64,000 nt of DNA from Hirsutella rhossiliensis (taxonomy: Eukaryota > Ascomycota > Sordariomycetes > Hypocreales > Ophiocordycipitaceae). The stretch spans positions 1,860,001 through 1,924,000 of the forward strand of contig NW_025408680.1 in NCBI RefSeq assembly GCF_020360975.1, written 5' to 3'. Of the stretch, positions 13,776 to 25,229 are shown piece by piece. A program made the position numbers and the translations under genes. The notes under the pieces are model-generated. The model made no database searches and was not told the DNA's origin. It worked only from the letters and a program-made list of their open reading frames with translations. Position 1 is the first letter of the stretch. Each line of letters opens with the position of its first letter.

Positions 13776-15177
13776 TCTGGCGCCTCCGATATGCTCGTCG
13801 TGGTTGCGCGTAGAGTCAAGAGTTGGTCACCGCAAAGGCTGTTGGGTCGACAGGGCTCGGGGGCCGATTGAGGTTCGAGACGGGAGTCGCCGCGTTTGCG
13901 TTTGCACGGAGGACGGCTCGCGAGGTTCGACGGCAGCAAGGAGCCGCGCGCATTCGATGGTTGGGGGAGCAGGGCAATGAAATGGAAGAAGCCGAGGGGA
14001 TCGATGGGGCTAGCCACCTTAATATTCGCGCCCGTTTCCGTGTCGCGGTGGGGGGCGTGTAGAGCCCAGAGAGAGACAAGAGAGGCGCCCAGCTGTCCAA
14101 GACCACCCCTCCCTCTCTGTTCGCGTCAGCCAGACAATGGAACAGGGGACGCAAAGGGGAGAGAAGAGGGACGGGTGCGATGAACAAGCACACAAAGCTT
14201 GCATCTGTACAGCAGGCAAGGCCGAACACCACTTGCATTGGCCATGACACAGGCCATTACTTGGGCTGACGAGAATGAGGGCGACTGCTTAAGCAACCTA
14301 CCGGCCTCGCAGGAGAGTGGCTACTGTATGCCCTTTTCAAGCAGTCGGAAGGACGGATCAGCTGCCGAATAAGACTATCCAAACGGCGGCTTCTTTCGCA
14401 ATAGGTCCCGCGACAGATGGATTCAAGTTTGGGCAAATGCTCCGGCGAAAAGAGAATGAGATGGGTTGAAAGTCGAAGCTGCTAACAGACGTGTACTGTA
14501 CAGTGGAGGTTAGAGGGAGCTGACACCTGTCGCACGAGGTTTCCATGGCTGGGGCGCCTGAGCGTGGCGTGTGGGTGCCAATGCCGCCTTGCCGGTAGCG
14601 GCTAACGAGCAGCTCATTATCCGTATCTGCCAGCCACTTGACCAGCCCTACAACGGTGAAACAGACAGCAAATAGACCGAGTATTATATATCTGTAGTGA
14701 TAGATAAGTAGTCATAGCATCTTGCATCTAAATACTAGTAGTCTGTCTGTTGAATTTAGCACTATCAACAAGCAAGTACTTTGTACTCAAGGCAACGAGG
14801 TACATCACCAGACCCCTGCACGACATGCACTCCCCACGGTCCACCGCGAGCCCCACCGCTCCCTGCTGACGTCATGGCTGTCCCTTTCTCTCCCACCATC
14901 CACGGAGCACACTTCGTATCAGCTCGCGCTTCCGCGTCAGCCACGCCAACGTCGACTCCCTCCGGCGCGCAATCTCACCCAAGGATTCAGCGCCATTTGG
15001 ACATTCGTCCCTGACCACCTCGTCACGCGCGCGAGGCAATGTCACAGTTTCAGGTGTCAAGGCCAAACCAGGCCCAGCCATGCATGTATTCTCACGCCGC
15101 CAAAACCCCAAGCTGCTCAACCTCAGCGGGCCTTCCACTGCCAGATCCCGAGAGACTCCAATCCCATGTCCCTGCCC
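13776..15177. other. Intergenic, no gene supported
   Basis: 1.4 kb between the uncertain small gene and the 3' end of IWS1. Around 14660-14740 the DNA is locally AT-rich (TATTATATATCTG, repeated TAGATAAGTAG). No protein, tRNA or repeat family recognised. Confidence 0.55.
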
Positions 15178-16568
15178 CTACGCCCGCTTCTTGCTCTTCT
15201 GCGTCATCTTCCTAAACGCTTCCATGCCACTGGCACCCAGGGGGCGATGATCTTGCCCTCGCGACCCGTCAAAGGTGCTCTTGGGCGCAATCGTGTAGCT
15301 CGACGGAAGACTAGCCATGCGCGCTTGGTTACCACCGCTCTGGGGGGCCAAGAACGCATCCCGGGCCGACTGCGACGGCCGCTGCGTGAGATTGAACTGC
15401 GACCCTGCCTTTTGCCGTTGCGCAAGTTTGGCAGCCCTATACACGTCTGTCAGCTCATTCCATGGCAACACGGAGCCCGCCCACTTACTGGTAGTCGAAT
15501 TCGCGCGTCTCAACGTGTCGCTTCTTGTAGTCGTCGGTTCGCTTCAGAATGGGCCGGCTCCACTCTCCCAGAAGCCGCTCAGCCATGCGCTTGATGCTCG
15601 GCTCCGGCTTCTTGCTGCGAGTGTAGAACAGCACCACCTTTCCAATCCCGCTGCTTAGCAGCGTCTCCTTTTCAATGTTCAGCCGCGTCAACGCCGAGAA
15701 AATGTCGCGCTGGATGTTGTATGCCGGCAGAGACCCGTCATTGAGTGGCTCGAGGAAGAACTTGACGTGTTGGAGAAAGTTGGTGTCGGGGTCCAGCACC
15801 GCGTGCTGCACATTGTTGCGGTTGAGGATGGCCGTCACATCCGGTAGAAGCTTCAGCTTGTGCAGCGCTGGCTGGCCAGACTCGCGAGCCGCATTGTCGG
15901 CCTGGCAAGCCCGTTCCATTTGCAGCTTGAGTTGTGCCAGCTGGTCGTCGATTTCGTCCTCGAGGTCCTAGCGCTTCGTGTCAGTCCTCACGGGACGGGC
16001 CACGGGCGAGGGTAGTCCTCACAATTTCGTCCTTGCGTCTGCGTTTCGTGGTTCCGCCCTTTTTGATGGCGGCGTCGAGCGCACGATCTATGGCCCGTTG
16101 CCTCCTCTCCTCCGGGCTGAGCTCTTCCTCGTTGGCCGGCTCTGGTGGCGCGTCAGCTTCCTTGGTCCGCCGTCTTTCTCCCCCATCACCCGTTCGCCTC
16201 GATCTCCTCTGCGTCGTCTTGCCTGTGTCTGCCGGGGTGTCGTCCTCCACGGGAACCTCGTCATCTCGGTCTCGCCTCTTCTTGTCCCGCCGACCCTCTC
16301 GAGGCTTCTTGGGCACATCGCCGTCTGTACGCTTTCGCTTGGTGGCCTTGAGTGTTCGCGCGATATCCTCGTCAATGTCCACGGGGCGGTCCTCGATGTT
16401 GGCCGTTTCCGGGTCGTAGTCCTCAAACTGGTTCTCGTCGATTTCAGAGAGGAGATCCGAGTCGCGGTCGGAGTCGGCGGCGGCAACCTCATCCTGGAAT
16501 GTGGCCTCTTGCCCATCGTCGACCGGCTCGTTGGCTGACGAGCGGGCAGGCGAGTCCGCGTCCGACAT
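15178..16568 (-). CDS. IWS1: Transcription elongation factor IWS1/Spn1
   Basis: Three exons, complement(join(15178..15436,15489..15967,16023..16568)), 427 aa. Introns have donors GTGAGG and GTAAGT and acceptors CGCTAG and TATAG, and phases match. Residues 1-180 are acidic then strongly basic and disordered (MSDADSPARSSANEP start, DLLSEIDENQFEDYDPE). Exon 2 holds the helical TFIIS N-terminal (TND) domain, e.g. LHKLKLLPDVTAILNRNN, LPAYNIQRDIFSALTRL and GIGKVVLFYTRSKKPEP. The C-terminus, AAKLAQRQKAGSQFNLTQRP, is the usual Spn1 tail. Family knowledge: essential nuclear factor that binds Spt6 and histones and travels with RNA polymerase II. It shares a 386-bp divergent promoter with the Brl1/Brr6 gene. 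Confidence 0.94.
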
Positions 16569-16954
16569 GATGGAGCTTTTCTCGTTGTTCGCACGCGGCT
16601 AAAAACGATAAGGCAAGACGCGATCAATCCGGAGATTAAAACGACTTGTTTTCGAGCCGAAATGCTTCTCGGCCTTTTCGCTCTTGATGGAAGACGGGGG
16701 GACGGTGCTCAGATGATGCGGTTGCAGGTTCGCCTTTTTGCAAGTTTGGGCCAAGCTCAAGGGATCGGACCGTTGGAATTGCTGACATAAGCGTTCAGCC
16801 TTGTCCGTGTCCATTGGGCTTAGGCCCCACTCCCGGTTTGTTTACTTTCCCTGCTCTAGCCGCCTGGTTTGCGGAAATGTCTTAACCAAACTCCATGCCA
16901 CTTAGGACTTTGAACCATCACGATAGTCAATATCGATTGTTGATAACAGCAGCC
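16569..16954. promoter_or_regulatory. Bidirectional promoter between IWS1 and BRL1/BRR6
   Basis: 386 bp between start codons on opposite strands. No clear TATA box on either side, as expected for housekeeping genes. An in-frame ATG at 16895 could extend the plus-strand gene by 20 residues, but the ATG at 16955 gives a better N-terminus. Confidence 0.5.
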
Positions 16955-18520
16955 ATGGATACCAGGAGCTTCGAGGGCCCCATGGACTGGGAATACCAGG
17001 ATCGCGGCCCTTTCGACCCAACCAGTCCCTTTGCACAGGCGGCCAGCAAGGCTCCGCGGAACAGTGAGCTACCTGCAAGCCCAGGCCACGGACCATGGGC
17101 TTCCCTCGGCTCGGTAACAGCCTGACTGACGCACTCTCCGCAGTTTTTGCCTCTCCCGTCAAGTCTCCGCCCCGTCGCGACAACCCGTTTGCCAGCCTCT
17201 CCACGCCGTCGAAACCGCAGCCGTTGCCACCCCAGACCTCTCGCTTTACCCCTCAGCTACCGCCGAGAAACATTGCGCCGCCTTTCCGAAACCCTGCTTT
17301 TACCACGCCGAGGAGACCTCTCGATGAGGTGGTGCTTTCAGAGGCATCGGGTGCCGAAGAGAGCCCCGCGCCGACGGAAATGTTCGACTATCCCAACGAC
17401 ACCCCAGAGGCGGACCACAGGATGGATGCGACGATGGGAGGCACCCTGATGCCGTTGAAGATTGACAAGACCAGTCGATATGGCAAGACGGGGCTCTTTT
17501 CCAAGAAGTATGCGTCGGGCAAGGGGGAGATTCGAGCGCACAGAGACCTCTCGGTTGGGATGAGGAAGCGGAAACGACACAACTATGACCGAGACGTCGG
17601 CAGCGTCGCCCTTTATCGCCACGCGCAAGACAGCGAAGCATGGGACTCGGAATTCGACACGGACAGCGAGGGGCGCTCGCGAAGCTCGACGCGGCCAAAG
17701 CAGCACGAGAAACAGGACAAGGCCAAGGGCGCTTTCGAGTCCTTTTTCTACGCCCTCAACAAGTATCCCAACACGCCGGACCACGTGCAGCGGTGGATGC
17801 AGCTGGGGGCCAACCTGTTTCTCGTGTCGGTGCTGGCCTACCTGGGGTGGTCGGTCGTGAGCACGGTGCGCAGCGACATTTACAAGGCCAACGACCTCGC
17901 TCGGCAGGAGCTCATGAGCAAGATGACGGAGTGCCAGACACAGTACAAGATGAACGAGTGCGCCAAAAAGGACCGTCCGGCCCTAATGCCCATGTGCGAG
18001 AAGTGGTACGAGTGCATGATGCAGAACCCCGAGTCGATCATGAGGGTCAAGGTGACGGCAAAGCAGGTGGCCGAGATTATCAATGAGTTTTCCGAGACGA
18101 TGCATCTCAAGGCCTGGGTTGGTGCTCCCTCGCGTGACGTCTTGGAAGAAGCGACTAACGCGACGGCAGGGCATCCTCCTTGCCTTCATCTTGGTGTGCA
18201 CCACGGTCAACGTGGGTGCGCTCAGCCGGCACAGCGGACACAAGCCCGTAGTCCCGTCGGCACCGGCACAGGCAAGCGACGTGGGGCACGAGGCGGCGCG
18301 ATCTCCGGGCATTACGCCGGGGTATATGCTGGTTCCGGTGCAGACACCGCGGATGCAGCGGCGGGCAATGCTAGACGAGGGAACCGACACGGACACGTCG
18401 CCGCTCAACCTGAAGCCAGCCATGGCTCACTACACGCCGTCTGGGCGCAGGAGCCCAAGCAAAGGAGAGCGGCAGATGAGCCCAGTCAAGTACAGCCGGG
18501 GCGCCAGCAAGGGCGGGTGA
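16955..18520 (+). CDS. BRL1: Nuclear envelope protein Brl1/Brr6
   Basis: Three exons, join(16955..17063,17144..18117,18170..18520), 477 aa. Splices join CGG AAC A to TT TTT GCC and then TGG to GGC ATC CTC. The N-terminal 240 residues are disordered and Pro/Ser-rich. The conserved domain begins near residue 235: a membrane segment from W254 (about 254-278), a lumenal loop with four cysteines at 300, 309, 321 and 327, and a second membrane segment starting with GILLAFILVCTTVNVGAL. The pattern of two membrane helices around four cysteines is the Brl1/Brr6 (di-sulfide bridge nucleocytoplasmic transport) domain. Family knowledge: inner-nuclear-membrane protein for nuclear pore assembly and lipid homeostasis, with the cysteines pairing in the lumen. 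The second intron lies exactly before the second helix. Confidence 0.92.
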
Positions 18521-20032
18521 GGAGCGCGGCTGTAGGTTAACAGAATATCCTGTATAATATTTGGAGGGACCTTTGTAGCAAGGGATTTGCGTTGCGCTTG
18601 TGGCGTTGTGGTGGTTGGTGACCTGGTAGGCGGTCGTTTATCGCATTGTTTGTTGTTTGGGCAGAGTCTGCAGAGGCAAGTAATACGCAGGCCTTCTTGG
18701 CCCTTGTCCTGCTCAATCTGCGTGCGTTTCGATGAACAAGTCGTCGGGACAAGGCCGGAGTCGACTCCGAGCGGTACCCAGGCATCTGTACCCAGGCCAA
18801 GGGCCTTAAGGGCCCCGCGTAATAGGTACTGGCGAGCGTTCCTGAGAGGCTCACCGAGGCTCCATACAAGCCGGGGTATTGAGAGGTACAGTACATAGGT
18901 AAGCCAGTTTGCCAGCAGAAAAGCGTACCTCGGCTTTGGAGGGGCCAAGTATCGAGTACGCGTTCGTCTGCACGTCCACGTCGACCTGCAAGTACCTGCA
19001 TCGTCAGGCCGTGTCGGCACGGCCTCGATCAATCGGTCTCTTTGTTTTCATGAGAACGAGGTATCACTATTTGCTCAAGATCAAGGTACTTCTATCTCGA
19101 TTTGGCCAATAGCATGTACCGAGCACATGGCCCTGCTTTTCTCGGCGCTGCCTTACCGCCTAGAGGTAGGTACTTAGGTATGAACTACTGTACTCGCCCG
19201 GCTGCTGCCTCTGTCCACAGTGCCGTTGGCCAAAATAGACATTTGGTCTTGGCCAAATAGTAATAGTCTTATGAAACGGGAAACGGGTTCTTGGATCGCT
19301 TCGCACGCTGCGCATAAAATAGCCGTGCAGCGCCCAGACATGTCCCCCAGAGCTGGGCATTTTGGCAACCTGGTCGTCGAGCCCGAGTGGGTACCTCGCT
19401 GGATGTGCAAAGTACCGAGTACATGCATGCCTCTATCGACAAGATGGCAGCCATGCAAATGTGAGCACCCGTCCGCAACTGTGTGCTATCCTTCTCGCCA
19501 ACCACCATCGCCTCTCTCTCACTCCTCCTCCTCAGCTCCCTCTCGAAGCTGCATACCCTTTGCGCAATTCGCCCTACTCTGCCCCTTGTCTGCGGAAAAA
19601 GAGGCCGCCAACAAATCTTCAAACGCTCCCTGCCCACCCCGCGAGGAGGCCGGCAGGGAAAAAGACACATCCTCAGCATCCTCAGCCTCTTCAACTTTTC
19701 CTGCCGGCGTCCGTCCGGACCGCGGATCCACAGGAGCCTCCATATTCCCTCCTTCTTCCCGTCTGCACGTCACTCGAACGAGTCTGAACGAGTCTGCCCG
19801 TCATCTCGCCCCGACGTCTCCCCATGAGTCCATTCACGCGCAAGCGGCCGCGATAACAGACGTCGACATCTCCGTCGATGCCCCAACCCTCATCTGCTTC
19901 TCTCTCCGCACAACTATGTCGTTCACTCTGCGACGCTGCAGCAGTACCAAATCGACCCTTGGGCGCCCTTGACCGGTTATCGAATCGACTCAAGCTAGCC
20001 AGGCAGGGGTGAATCCAACCTTCACCGTCGCC
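18521..20032. other. Intergenic: 3' flank of BRL1 and promoter of the Zn2Cys6 gene
   Basis: 1.5 kb. Holds several GGTACC/TACCTAGGTA-like and AGGTAC words (about 18820-18930 and 19165-19190). The last 500 bp are pyrimidine-rich, as expected for a leader. Frames at 19220-19972 translate to low-complexity Ser/Pro/Arg sequence and look non-coding. Confidence 0.55.
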
Positions 20033-22692
20033 ATGGACAGACACAGCAGCAGCCATACACCCTCGGGCGACGGCCAGCCAAGCACCGGCAACACGCCCCA
20101 GACGGCCTCGACCTCCCAGTCTGCCCAGTCCCAGCCTGCCACCGCCCCGGCTCCCGGCTCGGCGTCAAACCTCGTCAACTCGAAGCGCCGCCGCGGTCTC
20201 GGCGTCGTCACCCCAAATGCATGCACAGAGTGTCGAAAGAAGCGAGCCAAGGTATTCCCTTGTCAATCTCCCCCACCATGTCTGTAAGCTGACCCTCACT
20301 TTCTTCTTGCCTGTCACAAGTGCGACGGACAGAAGCCTTGCGGTCGCTGCAAGTCGCAAAAGGATATCGACTGCGTCTACGAGATCCCCGTGCGCCAGTC
20401 CAAAGAGAACCTCCGCAGCGAAATCGAGAATCTGCGACAACACCAACGCTCCAGCGATGTCGTCTTCGCCGCTCTCGTCCGCCCAGATCTATGGGAGGAA
20501 GTCTTGCGGAGGCTGCGCGGCGGCCAGCCCATTGACAACATTTCCGAATGGCTCAACGGGACCATGCCCGCCGGCACAGTCCTCCCCCCTTTGACATCTA
20601 TCGTTGACCGCGAGCTCGGCCCCGGATCCGCCGTCCGTTCCGTGGGGGCCGTCGCCGCCTTTGGTGGAAGCAGCACAGGGCCTGTCGGGGGCCTCGGCGT
20701 TGAAAACCTGAGCCCCCTGACGGCCCACCCGCCTGCCATGATGAACGAGCTGGGGCACAACAGCCCCTGGCACTTTTCTTCGCACAGCCAGGCTGGGTCT
20801 GTCAGGAGTGAATCCCACGCGGATGGCTTGAGCTGGCAGACCGATCTCCGAGGCCCGCCGCATTCCCGCGTCGGGTCCTGGGCAGAGAGCATGCATCACG
20901 ATCAGGCGTCGGACAGCATGCCGAGATATCGGGGGCTCGCAGAGGTCCTGTCCCCCCTGAGCGAGCCGGGCTTGAGGTCTTCTGCCGAAACGTGGACCAA
21001 GATCACGGGCGACATCAACTTGGTGCAGCACCTGCTGGCCCTCTACTTTTGTTGGGAATACCCGACGTTTGCCTCGCTCAGCAAGGAGCACTTTCTGCTA
21101 GATTTCCAAGCCGGCCGCCATCGGTACTGCTCGCCCATCCTTATCAACGCCCTGCTGGCCCTTGGCTGCCGCTTCTCCACCCACCCGATGACGAGGGCCA
21201 ATCCCGACGACCCGTACACGTCGGGCGATCACTTCTTCAAGGAGTCGCAGCGCCTCTTGAACCAGGAGACGGACCACCACTCGCTGACGACGATTCAGGC
21301 CTTGGGCATCATGTCGATTCGAGAAGCGAGCTGCGGTCGAGACTCGGAGAGTTGGTACTATGCCGGCCAGAGCATCCGGCTGGCCATTGAGATGGGCCTG
21401 CACCGTGTCCACTACGAGGGCGACGAGGATGAGCTCGCCGTTCAGGCAGCGACCTTTTGGGGCGCCTTCGCACTAGATCAGTAAGCGGTTCCTGTCGACA
21501 CAATGGCACGGCGTATGCTGACGGTGAGATTGTAGTGCATGGTCTCTGGCAACTGGCTCGCTGCCGCAGTGCTCGTGCTTCATCCGTCTGCCACACAAGC
21601 CCGCCATCATCGACGACATTGAGGCGTCTCTCTGGGTTCCCTACACGGACGATGGTGAGACTTAGATTCAGCGACGAACGTATTGTGATCAGACTTGCTG
21701 ACCTTGGCTAGGCGCGCCACTGCAGCGCTCGTGCGAGCAGCCGTCCAACGTCCGGTCCGTCTACACGTGCTTCTGCGAGCTGAGCGAGCTGGTCCACCAG
21801 TCGTTGTACATTTTACACTCGCCCCGCAAGCCGCTGACGGCGAGGGATCTGCTAAACATCTACACCCAATACCTCAACTGGTACGATCAGATCCCCGAGG
21901 TGCTGCGCCTCGGCCACAACTTTACCCCCGCCGTCTTGTTTGCCCAGTGAGTACCGCGATGAGATGTCTACCCTCGCCCGACGGCCGTGGCTAATGATGT
22001 CCCGCAGTATGTATTACCATTTTGCCATCCTGCTGCTCTTCCGGCCCCTGATCAAGCTCCGCATCATAGGCTCCAAGGTGCTGCCGCGGGACGTGTGTTT
22101 GCAGGCAGCAGACGCCATCCAGAGCCTCTTGACGTCGTACTCACAGCTCTACACGCTTCAAAGGACGCCGTCGTTTGTGCCGTACTTTGTCTTGACCTCG
22201 GCCATCATGCACCTGGCCATCGGGGCGTCGGCCGAGACGGACGGCACCAAGGGCGAGCCAGGAAAGGTGGATCCGGCAGTGATGAGGGACTCGCGGATTG
22301 CCGAGACTCTCAAGCAGGGCATTGCGGACCTCACGCAGATGGCGCCGTGCCACCACTTTGCGGAGCAGGCGCTCAATATTCTGCGCTACTTGGCCAAGAA
22401 GTGGAGCATCGACGTGGGCAACGAGGACAGGAACAAGCTGGCGCCCGAGGAGTACAACAAGCTGGACCGGCCGTACACGAGTAGCTTCAACTTCTTCTCG
22501 CCCAACCTGAAGACGGGGCACTTTATACGCCGCTGGGGCACAGGGCAAGTGGTTAGTGACGGGGAGCCCGAGGTGACGGCCAAGTCGGCGGACAATATGG
22601 AGAATCCGCTTTTCTGGCCGTTTCCCCTGCAAGGGAGGCCGATGCTTCCGACGGGCAAGGAGCTGGAGCAGGCGGGGTTCGCGCTGCTCTAG
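20033..22692 (+). CDS. Zn2Cys6 fungal-specific transcription factor (fungal_trans domain)
   Basis: Five exons, join(20033..20251,20321..21480,21536..21654,21712..21946,22008..22692), 805 aa, all GT-AG and phase-consistent. The zinc cluster is split by intron 1, right after CTECRKKRAK; exon 2 starts CDGQKPCGRCKSQ, giving C-X2-C-X6-C-X5-C-X2-C-X7-C with all six cysteines. A short heptad-like linker (SKENLRSEIENLRQ) follows, as in dimerising cluster proteins. The middle homology region shows LVQHLLALYFCWEYPTFASL, ALLALGCRFS, AIEMGLHRVHYEG and LTARDLLNIYTQYL, typical of PF04082. The closest general type by pattern is the NirA/NIT4-like class, but the regulated pathway is not deducible from the neighbours, a LINE relic and BRL1. 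Nuclear. Confidence 0.92.
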
Positions 22693-23552
22693 GAAGTCGG
22701 TCGGGAGACGTCTGCTTCTGTGTCCTCGTGGTGCGAGGGATGGTTATGAGGGTGTGAGGCGTTGGCGCGGGGGTGAGTAAAAGGCGTACGGAGGGGGCAG
22801 AGTCGATGGACTCGCTTTGCCGAGTCGTGGCCGTCGAGGGCATCTGCCTGGCACCTGTTGTCGTACATGTGTGCAAGTTTCGATGTGCCAGCCACGAATA
22901 CCCGGAGGCTTGAGGGAAGGGCCAGTAACTTTACCAGCAAGGCCTTGGCATGTTTCACAGTGGAACGGATATGCTCTTTGGCGGTTTGCGATGCAGCCAA
23001 AATCAAAAAAGGGGGCATATACCGGGGAAAGAGTGGTGCTCTTGTTCCGCCAACAGGGACGACAGCGTTGAATACACCTGTAGAGAGCCAATACATACGC
23101 TTCATTCTGCTTTCGTTCGATTTATCGTCGCAGTATTTGGGAAAGGGATTTGCCTCGCCTAGGCTATCTTGACTTGATGCCTATGTGGTGGCGTCTAGGA
23201 TATCAACCATTCGCCAGCCCTTGGGCTTCGTTTTCCAAGCTGCATAGCTCAAACACATGGGATATATGTGTCGTCATTTGCCAATCAACACGGTGATGGA
23301 CAAGCAATGCATGCACATCCACATGCGATATGATGCGGTGCGATGTGATGAATTGACGGCACTTGCCTACCTACCCTATACCGATTCAAAAGGGGCCATG
23401 CGAGGCTCTCACCAACGCGTGGTCACCTTCCCCTGTTTTCTTACTTTCTTGGCATGCAATTGTTAAGAAAGTAGCGCAATTTCCCACCAACTCGCCTAAC
23501 AACTGCACGTTAATCATTCCAGCCGCGCTTTGCGCTGGCTTCGGCAGCAGCC
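22693..23552. other. Intergenic between the Zn2Cys6 gene and the LINE relic
   Basis: 860 bp. Repeated ATGCGATATGATGCGGTGCGATGTGATG-like purine/pyrimidine words occur near 23315-23350. The 5' end of the LINE, including its untranslated leader, may lie in the last 100 bp, but no target duplication was found. Confidence 0.5.
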
Positions 23553-24969
23553 ATGGCATCTGCCACGAGCTCGCATGCCAGCCCAGATCCCTTTGATCTG
23601 GGTGTCCATACCCCGCCCAACCTCGCGCGATTAGCCCGTGCATCTCAGCTTCGACACAGTTCCCCCATTGCGAGCCGTCCCATTGGTCTCACATCCGCGT
23701 TTCGGCGACCGGCGGCGACGCCGTCCTCGCCCCTTATCAGACTCTCCAATGCCGCCGCTACGGAAGGAGCGCAGCGTGAATCCACCCCGAACCGGCCTGG
23801 CTCGGCCGAGTCCGTTAACCTCCAGCCGGTCTCGATCGTTGAAGCTGCCAACAAGCTCGCAGTTGAACAAACAAATGCCTACAACGCCAAAATGACAGTG
23901 TTCCGAGCCTTTGTGAATCATTCGAACAGACTGCGAAACAATACACGTCCGGCCTTGAACACAGCTTTGCGGAACAATTTTCCAACAGCTTCCTCGACTT
24001 TTGGAAGCAGGCGCTCTCCGACCTCAATTCCGCACCTGCCCCGACCTACAGCAGCGTCGCCGCCGGTCGCCCTGCAAGCCAGCCCTCGGGGCCACACTCC
24101 ACGGCCGCCGCAGCCCCGCAACAGCAACGACCACAACAACCAACCTCCCGTCCCCAGGAACCACCAACCCCCGCCCCACCAAAAGAAGACCGTGTTTTCG
24201 TGCGGCTCGATGCCGAAGCGCCGGCGCGAGACCACAGCAGCTACGCAATTCGGACCCACATCGCCGCCAAAGTCGGCATCGACTTGCACCGGGTCCCGGC
24301 AGCTTTCAAGGTAAACCCCGGATGGGCCATCCGAACAACGGACGCTACCATCAGGGACCTCATCGTCCAGCGACAGTCGGAATGGTCCGAGGACCTAGAC
24401 GCGACCTCGGTGGAGATTAGTCACAAATGGTACACGTACGTCGTGCCCAACTGCCCCCGAAGACTTACGGACTTGCAGGGCAATGAAGTCAACTACGAGG
24501 CGGCCGTCAAAGACGAAATCGCCTGCCAGACCGGGCTCACACCCATCAGCATCCGTCCCAGCCGGCACGATTCAAGCGACCTTCCGAGTAAGACGCTTAT
24601 TGTGTCCTTCCTCGAGCCTACCCAGAGACCTTGAGACTTTTTGGCTCCAGCCGACTTGCCCGACACATCGTCAGATCCAGCATGCCCAGCCAGTGCAACA
24701 AATGCTGGGATTTCCACGCTCGACACAGCTGTGACCGACAACCGTCCTGCAAGCGTTGCGGAAGGAACGGCCATGACGGTGAAACCTGCGTAGCCCTCGA
24801 GCAGTGCGCAAACTGCCTCGGACCCCATTCCGCAGATTTCTCGAAATGCCCTGCACGCCCCAAGCGATCACACGGCGTCATTCGCCGCCTGACGAAGGAG
24901 GAGAAACCCTCGTCCGACAGATGGGCACCCAACTATTTGCTCAGCGGAAGCAACAGTTCGAGCGCATAG
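23553..24969 (+). pseudogene. LINE ORF1 (gag-like, zinc knuckle), frameshifted
   Basis: Starts at ATG 23553 (MASATSSHASPDPFDLG). The first frame runs to about 23930, a second from there to 24634 (KVGIDLHRVPAAFKVNPGWA), and a third carries the knuckles from about 24631: CNKCWDFHARHSC, CKRCGRNGHDGETC and CANCLGPHSADFSKC. The tail (VRQMGTQLFAQRKQQ) sits in a fourth frame near 24910-25020. At least three frameshifts break it. Family knowledge: the product would bind LINE RNA. It is not a cellular gene. Confidence 0.8.
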
Positions 24970-25229
24970 ACCAACCCGAACAGCTAGAACGAGACTCCTC
25001 CGAGATTCTCAATTCCATAGCTCCGAGCACTGCTCAGCCCGACGACCAGGAAGCCGAGCACCCAGATGACAGGTCACGGGGCAGGAGCGAAACCTCAGTC
25101 CTAAGCTCGACCAGGACCATGTCTCCGCCATTCATTATGGTAACCACGACACCTCAGCCTCAGAGCGAGGGCAACGAATCTAGACCAGCTTCCTTCAAAG
25201 AAGCGACGCATCAGCCCCATTGCACTATC

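Noticed and set aside
14722..15594. 290-codon frame on the plus strand
   Set aside because: Overlaps the IWS1 3' exons antisense and extends into non-coding DNA; no domain.
19220..19972. 250-codon frame before the first Zn2Cys6 gene
   Set aside because: Ser/Pro/Arg-rich translation of a pyrimidine-rich leader, with stops in other frames; read as promoter and 5' UTR.
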